64,000 nucleotides of DNA. Source: Hexactinellida sp. DTS-2022. Taxonomy: Eukaryota; Porifera; Hexactinellida. Below are positions 57,812 to 64,000 of this stretch, one piece after another. Position numbers and translations under genes: made by a program. The number at the start of each line of letters is the position of its first letter. The stretch's first letter is position 1. The notes under the pieces were generated by a model. It did no database searches and was not told the DNA's origin. It saw only the letters and a program-made list of their open reading frames with translations. The stretch is taken from positions 3,100,001 through 3,164,000 of the forward strand of contig JAPNXP010000012.1 in the NCBI GenBank assembly GCA_028753945.1, given 5' to 3'.

Positions 57812-58243
57812 TATTTTATATTTAGCTTATTTTTTATCATAAGTATCTTATTGGCCGAAATTTATTCTAATGAAATCTTATTTTCTGAGGTATACTATGA
57901 TGATTGTATTGGACTTAATATTCAACCGGTTACTTAAATCAAACACTAACTCAATTGTGATATCAGAAATTGATACATTTAGATTAAATTTACACAAGAT
58001 CCAAGGCCGAATTGTTGGGGGGGGACTATGAGTGCTCGAGCACCAGGGCCCATGGTCTGAGGGGGCATATTAAGGGCCCTGACTCCAGTGAGTTCTCCCC
58101 TGTAGATAGGGGCTCTGGCATTTTGTACAGCACCAGGCCCAGACGACGATTAAAGCAGCCCTGATAAGTTGTTGTAGGTTTTTGCCCTTTTCCAGGCGTC
58201 CAAAAGAGATTTTTAGTTGATAGAAACTTACTGTGTTTATACT
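57812..58243. other. Mostly unassigned stretch
   Basis: A G8 run (58017-58024) and a GC-rich GAGCACCAGGGCCCATGG block look like a worn hAT end. The rest is A+T-rich and unrecognised. Confidence 0.3.
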
Positions 58244-58251
58244 GTGATTAG

Positions 58252-58551
58252 CAGTGCTCGACAAAATGAAATTTTGATGGTGGCTAATTAAGCCACCACC
58301 TCACTTTTTCCGGTGGCTAAAGAATAAACAACGTCCGATTTAACAAACCACTGATGACTTAACAAAGTTGTAATGCCGTAAAACAACACTCATATTAATA
58401 ACAAATGATGCAACGATAATTATAATCCACACCACGTCAAATAATCCACAATTCATGGTAGATTAGTTAAGCCACCAAAGGCAATATTTGGTGGCTTAAA
58501 TAAGATTTTTGGTGGCTAACGCCACCAAACCACCTAATTTGTCGAGCACTG
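58252..58551. mobile_element. hAT MITE built of GGTGGCTAA words, 8-bp duplication GTGATTAG
   Basis: CAGTGCTCGACAAAATG and CTAATTTGTCGAGCACTG ends; GTGATTAG at 58244-58251 and 58552-58559. GGTGGCTTAA and TTAAGCCACC words repeat in both halves. Confidence 0.82.
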
Positions 58552-59232
58552 GTGATTAGTGCAGTTAAATTGTATCTATTCATGCGTATAGGGAACCCTG
58601 GATGTATATTGACTCACTGTAATACACACATACTTACTTGTAGATATATTATAATTTGCACGTTATTCTTAATGAAACACCGAGTAAGCTATGCGACGTC
58701 TCACCACGCTACTTTAACTATGGATTCATGCCGAGGGAAAACCTCGCGAGAAAATTCCCGCTATCCGCTATTCGATCGTCATTATTAATCTATTAAGTAA
58801 TTATTATTATTGCACAATATTTCATGAGACATGAGATGTGATTAAAGTCAAATAAACAAGTCATTGTAATTCAGCTAGCTAAGACATGGCAAAAACCGTA
58901 CCACTCCTTGACAATTTGAAAAATATCATTATTGCATTGGTCCATTTTCATTGGTGTCAACGTTCCCCATTTAACTGTTCCAGAAAATTAACAAAAGTGT
59001 AACCGCCTACTGCTTCCTCACAGCACAAATTGAGGTTTGGTGATTTAAACTTCACCTACATTATTTCCGAAATTGCACACTTTGATTAATCCAGTTTGAC
59101 TTCCCTCAGTTTAGTTCTATTGATGGCTTATTATTTGCTTACGTGAATCGAATAAGTATGCATAATATTACTATCAAAGATATTTTACTATTTATTAACC
59201 CAGTATTTATCTCCTGCATAATTAATGATATA

Positions 59233-59738
59233 CTAGCCCGCTTCGCTTGCTAGATCGCTTCGCTTGCTAGGTCGCTTCGCGGCAGAACACAACCACACAC
59301 CAACTTCGAAGCGGTTGGTGTGTGGTTTATATACTCCTAATATTGATTATAAAGCGTAAATAGGCCTAAAATAGTCGAGTTCACAATGTGAAATGTATTG
59401 ATTACGTCATCATGCGATAATGAGTAGGCATAGTGGCAATCTGGTGTGACCAACGTGTCGAATCATTAATGTCCATGTTCTATTAAATTTTCTGGTTTTA
59501 TCTCTTAAAAGGCGCGAATTATGTGCGATTAAGTGAATTTTCAGGGTTCTCGAAATATGACAATGACGTCATAACTTGTCGAGGTGTGAGAAATTTTGAG
59601 TGGAAACCTCAACTTGTTGGCGGGTGCCAAAAGTTACCCCTATAGGCCAAAATCACATTTGAAAATGTGATTTTGGCCTATTCTTCAATCAACTCGGAAC
59701 ATACAAACAAACAAAAAATATATATATATACAGTACAG
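59233..59738 (-). mobile_element. Helitron family B, nearly whole, minus strand
   Basis: The minus 3' end is CAAGCGAAGCGGGCTAG before T; GCGAAGCGACCTAGCAAGCG shows the hairpin unit repeated. Inside are the CACACCAAC...GTTGGTGTG stem, GATAATGAGTAGGCATAGTG, and the 5' region with GACAATGACGTCATAACTTG and AACTCGGAACATACAAA. Confidence 0.7.
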
Positions 59739-60010
59739 TGGAACCCCGCATAACGGTCACCTCAGAATAGCGGCCACCCCGATATTCCGGGCACTTTTTA
59801 AAGTCCCGTCTGACTTCACATAGACATTAACATTGATTTATTTCAGAATTACGGCCACCCCGCTATTCCGAATTCCGGTTATTTGTTTTAGAACGAATTT
59901 TCAACGAAATCATATTTTTAACCTCGGAATTACTGTCAATTACTTTTAACAATAGGGAATCATTATTTCCATGTTTGAAAACGAAAACAATTTCTTGACA
60001 ATTAAATAAC
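59738..60010. mobile_element. MITE arm with CAGTGGAACCCCGCATAACG end
   Basis: It follows TACAGTA. Repeats of ATAGCGGCCACCCCG and TTACGGCCACCCCGCTATTC are present, in the style of the pogo-like MITEs. A matching right end was not found. Confidence 0.45.
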
Positions 60011-60025
60011 AATACATTGTACGAG

Positions 60026-60488
60026 CAGGGACTTCTTTAATATAGGGACTGTAAACTTCGTTTTACGGTAAAATTAGCGTAGGCCTAAAACAGTATTGTT
60101 ACTTATTGATATCCCGTAATCCGCTAATGCTAGACACAGGAAATGTATTATTGTCGTATAGGAAGTCATATTTTGGGAGCCCAACGGTTATATTGGTTTA
60201 TCGAAAATATTTGTGGAATGTAAATAATGCGATTCTCACACCTTTCCATATATGGTAATATTGTTAAAATCTCGAGATTAGTTAGTTTTATACATATGAA
60301 ATTTATTATTGGCGAATGGGAAATGGGAATTCATATTTAGGGACTCAGTAGATCACATTGATTTACCTAAGGCGTTCCCCTTAGCCTATATTATTATTTT
60401 GGCACTCTCCACAGGAGGATTGCCCCGACCCTGTTTTGTAGTTTAGCTAATTCTTACCTATCAGATATCTGTCATTATGTTGTTTATT
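60026..60488. mobile_element. Solitary arm of the 49464-51415 element
   Basis: CAGGGACTTCTTTAATATAG to about TCATTATGTTGTTTATTG, one copy of the 158-bp unit and no MITE at the CGTATAGG site. It serves as the unaltered reference for the other copy. Confidence 0.7.
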
Positions 60489-60504
60489 GTATGAAGAAAT
60501 TTAT

Positions 60505-60970
60505 TTACCAAAATTGAAATTTACTCGAATAAAAAATGTTCCTGTTGATTTTTCCAAATCAACGAATAAAATATGTCGATTTTATAAAATCAACTTTTTT
60601 TATTAGTTGATTTTGTAAAATCGACATTTCTAATTAGTTGATTTTGTAAAATCGACATTCTGAAATGTTTATTTACAAAATCAACTAATTAATCCGGGGA
60701 TGACTTGAGGTCCAAGGTATAAATAGAAAATACCCCATTTTCAATTTCACTTTCAATTGAAAGTGAATTAACTTTCATTTTGAGTTTCACTTTTCCAGTA
60801 CCACCAGGGGTTAAAAATGTCGATTTTATAAAATCAACTATTTTACAAATTAAACTTAAGTTTGTATATTTATTTTACGAAATCGACATTTTGGATGTTG
60901 ATTTTGTAAAATCGACTATTTGACAAAATCGACTTAACAAATACATAGGTTTGTGTTGTAATAGTATAGA
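60505..60970. repeat. Block of GTCGATTTTACAAAATC words
   Basis: GTTGATTTTGTAAAATCGAC and near-identical forms occur about ten times in both orientations, around a central CTTTCAATTGAAAG palindrome (about 60752). Probably one MITE whose whole body is this word. Confidence 0.5.
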
Positions 60971-61553
60971 TTGATGATTGTAATACAGCGATTATTCAAA
61001 CAATTATTATGCAGAAGAAAAATCTTGGGTTAGTAAATAGCATAATTAGTTATTTGACATACTTGGCTCCCAAATAGCAACATACTGAACTCATTTGAAC
61101 TTGTAATTTATAAGTCACAGGTTTAACATTTATTATTTTGAGGAGGGTAAGGCCACAAAACGGCCGTTAATTGTGCTGCGTGGGTCTCTAACAAGAACAA
61201 ACAAAGGTCGCGAACCTTTGTGAAAAAGTGATCCGTCACAAAGCGACCGAGAGCGAAGGGTAATTTGTGTTTAATTTAATATTACTATAACAATATTTTA
61301 TTAAGTAGTATAATTAGATTAACAATATTCTGTATACACAAATAACATAAAATAAAATAGAAATTGTCACTTAAAAAAATTATTGATTTATTTAATCCGA
61401 ATTTTATTTCTTTGAATTTCAATTACGTTATTTATTCAATTATTAGTTACTTTAAAGACGATTTTAATTTAAAAACCTTTACAATTTGAACATGAAATAA
61501 TAATTACAATCCTGCCAAACAAATTTTATTTAAATATTTAAATGTTATTTATA

Positions 61554-61890
61554 CGAGCTCTTCGGCCTCGGTCCCTTCGCGACTGATAACTACACGGTCT
61601 CACTTTTTTCACAGACAAATATATTACATTGAAATTTTGAAAAAATTATCTTATATTCAACATACTGACTACCTTATCGAACATTTGGTACTTAGTCTAT
61701 AGGTTAATTTTGATATTAATTGATTTATTTCTCTTTTTGTCAACAACAACAACAATTGATCATTTTAGAAATTCGAAATCAGCATACTTGTTTACCTATC
61801 ATATTATTTGGTGGTAGTCTCTATCTCAAATATAAATCCGGTTTCTTTTCTCCCATATATTTAATACAATCCGCACAGACAAACAACAGT
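61554..61890 (-). mobile_element. Helitron family A, 5'-truncated, minus strand
   Basis: The minus 3' end is GAAGAGCTCG before T, then a GTCGCGAAGGGAC-type hairpin. Near the far side are GGTAAACAAGTATGCTGATT and GTGCGGATTGTATTAAATAT, as at 13910-14000. The TC start is absent. Confidence 0.6.
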
Positions 61891-62397
61891 GCGCCTGTTT
61901 GTCCCTATATTCCCTATATGTTTCCCTATATGCAACTTCCCATGTTCTCATACACATTTTTCATGTGTAGCTTTAACCTGAGTTATCAACATTATTATCT
62001 TATACGGAAATTTGCTGAAGCCGCATACCTCAATAACCCTATATATTTGACATATACGAATATGGCCAATTGAATCAACATACACGACTTCCTATTCAAC
62101 ATTAATACATTAATGCATTTAGTTTTAGGCTTTTAGCGATAACAATGGACTCGAGTCTGAAGACCCGAAATTGAGAGTCGACCGTCCTGACTCTATAGTA
62201 TTATTAGCAGTCTTTTCTCTAACCTAATTTGAGTAATTTGTACATTCCTAATAGACTTGATATCCGCTTTATTCTGGCTATTTCCCGGATTGTAATTAAT
62301 ACACACCATATTTGTTTGTATATCACCTGAACTCAATTTCTTTTAGTTATGCGAAATATTACCTTATTCTAGGAAACTAAAGTATCTAAATTAAAGT
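61891..62397. other. Unassigned stretch
   Basis: CCCTATATTCCCTATATG words repeat near 61900-61935. Nothing else recognisable. Confidence 0.3.
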
Positions 62398-62535
62398 TGC
62401 ACGCGGGCCGAATTTTTGTAACCGCTGCCCGCCCCGCGGCCCGCCATTTAGGTTAAACTGACCCGCAGCCCGCACGGGCCGCGGGCCGATATGAAAAATA
62501 GACCCGAAACCCGCAACCGGCCCGCAAATAATCTA
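62398..62535. repeat. GGCCCGC / GCGGGCC-word block
   Basis: GCACGCGGGCCGAATTTTTG at the left and CGCAACCGGCCCGCAAATAA at the right, with CCCGCCCCGCGGCCCGCC words between. Probably a hAT MITE; the duplication was not identified. Confidence 0.45.
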
Positions 62536-62617
62536 TTACCTTGTATATTAAATTTACATAACGATTTGCATTGTAAATGTTCGGAAAGCGCAATATACTC
62601 CAATGTATGCAATCAAG

Positions 62618-63269
62618 CAGGGCTGTATCAACTCATTTTGAGTTGGTAAAAAAACTCATTTCCTCGGAACCAACTCATTCATTTATATTGTACCAACTCA
62701 TTCAACTCATTCATTTGGATGTAACCAACTCATTCAATTTATCCAGTTTTATGCAACCAACTCATTTCAACTCATTTCAACTCATTCAACTCATTTCAAC
62801 TCATTTTAAAACTCGTTCAACTCGACTCATTTAATTACACATTCAAATGCATGTAACTCACATGCAATTAACTCATTTAAAAAATTGTATACATATGCGA
62901 TGCAAGCCACTGTTGCTAAAAAACTTGCTTCAGCACTATTTTCATGATTTCGAGTATTTTTCGAGTATTGAGATGGGATCTGCATCTCACTATGGGTTGA
63001 CGCAAATACTACTTATGCCACATGGCAGGACAATTATTGTCTATGATATATATTTTAACCAATTTTAGAAATGAGTTGGTTCAAACCAACCATTTCTAAA
63101 ATGAGTTGATTCAACCAACTCATTTCTAAAATGAGTTGAACTCATTTCAACTCATTCAAGTGAGCTATCAACTCATTCAACTCATTCATTTAGACCACTA
63201 CCAACTCATTCAACTCATTCAGAAAAATGAGTTGATTTTGCCAACTCAAAATGAGTTGATACAGCCCTG
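62618..63269. mobile_element. hAT MITE built of CAACTCATT words, 8-bp duplication CAATCAAG
   Basis: CAGGGCTGTATCAACTCATT and AATGAGTTGATACAGCCCTG ends; CAATCAAG at 62610-62617 and 63270-63277. Twenty or more CAACTCATT copies in the left half and inverted and direct copies in the right half, around an A+T-rich centre. Confidence 0.82.
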
Positions 63270-63629
63270 CAATCAAGGCATGGCCCTGGTTTAATATAAT
63301 AATGATTTAATTCTAAAGTTTAGACGAATAAACAACAAACATATATATAGTCCAGCGGCATAGACATGAAGTTTCAACAGATTGTTCATTTTTTGATAAA
63401 AACACCAAAATTTATACACATGTACTTTGATGTAGTGCGAACATTTTTGGATATTGAGGCAATTGAAAAAGAGTCTATATCGGCCATGACAGCTCGTCAA
63501 AGTTAACACGTCCGATAGTGTTCGCCGGACTTGTTTCCCATAAAAACTTGTTCAAATTAAGTTATGTCGTCTTTTTATTGTTGAATTCGGTTTCCAAGTA
63601 AAATTTCCGATAAATTGATATATCACATA

Positions 63630-64000
63630 ACCATATTTGGAAGAATTTTCCATAGCAACGCTGGAATGTACCAGGGATGTATGAAAAATTCCAAATTCCA
63701 ATTGTGTCCTTACCCGATCGAGTGACCCCTCTTTCGACTCCAATCGACTATCTGAGTATAATTATACACATACCGTCCCTATAAAACGTGATTTGATTAA
63801 AATTTTCAAGATTCACCGTGATTTAGCATAAATATCGAATAATTTTATCAAATCACGTTTTACAGGGTCGGTATGTGTATAATTATACTCAGGAATTTGA
63901 TTGGAGTCGAAATAGTGGTCACTCGATCGGGTAAGGACACAATTGGAGAATGGGATTTTTCATACATTCCTGGTACATTCCAGCGTAGCTATGGAAAAAC
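63630..64000. repeat. Foldback palindrome, arms over 150 bp, at the window edge
   Basis: The left arm (about 63645-63798) and right arm (about 63846-64000) are inverted copies around a centre near 63820 and match at most positions, including CGATCGAGTGACC, TAATTATACACATACCG and AAAACGTGATTTGAT. The arms run to the window edge. Their CGAGTGACCCC/TTCGACTCC/CTATCTGAGT blocks match the arms of the 7704-11302 element. Confidence 0.7.

Larger units (their letters stand above)
58950..61260 (+). mobile_element. Helitron family A, interrupted by about 1.7 kb
   Basis: Bases 58999-59220 and 60985-61260 are collinear with 33826-34812 (blocks ATTGAGGTTTGRTGATTTAA, CACCTAC-TTATTTCC, TATGCATAATATTACTATCA, then the 3' end). 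The final CTCG is worn away after GAGCGAAGGG. The interruption holds a family-B Helitron, a CAGTGGAACC MITE end, a solitary long-repeat arm and a word-repeat block. Confidence 0.62.

Noticed and set aside
61720-62073. 117-codon plus-strand frame
   Set aside because: It starts inside a minus-strand Helitron and continues through CCCTATAT-word sequence; no motif, unlikely to be a gene.
62618-63269. Independent CAACTCATT satellite
   Set aside because: It has inverted ends and an exact 8-bp duplication, so it is one transposed element whose body is made of the word.
57197-64000. Further exons of the repeat gene downstream
   Set aside because: I looked for F-x-E, D-L-N-x-I-K and D-x-x-x-N coding blocks after a phase-2 acceptor and found none; very short exons cannot be excluded.

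Overview
The window is eukaryotic, A+T-rich and dominated by transposons. It holds part of one very large host gene on the + strand, and I see no other convincing host gene. Spliced exons with GT-AG introns up to 14 kb, together with Helitrons, hAT elements, FLYWCH-type MULEs and pogo/mariner-like MITEs, suggest an animal genome. A sponge or cnidarian is my guess, but nothing in the sequence fixes the taxon.

Host gene (18461-57196, open at both ends): five exons carry about 2,077 codons of tandem Ig-like repeats of about 120-145 residues. There are 16 complete repeats and the start of a 17th. Each repeat opens with D-x-x-x-P-x-L, has an invariant Glu in F-x-E, then D-L-N-x-I-K, then D-x-x-x-N. 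Reading frame and splice phase agree across all four internal junctions. Four of the five exons begin exactly 18 nt (six codons) before the opening Asp of a repeat, in phase 0, so exons are interchangeable blocks of one, five or six repeats. A long, N-glycosylated extracellular or cell-surface protein is inferred. No signal peptide or membrane anchor lies in the window.

Upstream region (1-18460): a MITE cluster (1-2030); a broken hAT transposon (3.8-5.0 kb); a FLYWCH-MULE with a RING-finger segment inside its inverted repeats (5.17-7.70 kb); a 3.6-kb long-inverted-repeat element with Helitrons and triply nested MITEs (7.70-11.30 kb); an integrase + OTU-protease fossil of Ginger/LTR-kin type (11.8-15.6 kb); an unrecognised G+C-richer block (15.8-17.0 kb).

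Introns: intron 2 (22911-37123) holds a 3.5-kb hAT inserted in a MITE, several Helitrons and an integrase fossil. Intron 3 (39434-45250) holds a 2.3-kb long-inverted-repeat element and a Charlie-like hAT. Intron 4 (45632-56654) holds a second FLYWCH-MULE and a long-inverted-repeat element with a 158-bp tandem amplification. Downstream (57197-64000) are more hAT MITEs, an interrupted Helitron and a foldback palindrome at the window edge.

Two patterns stand out. First, twelve hAT-like insertions have perfect 8-bp target duplications, and two insertion sites can be checked against empty sites within the window. Second, many elements of different superfamilies have ends or whole bodies built from one short word repeated on both strands, a different word in each family. 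All calls come from reading the sequence by eye; no searches were run.
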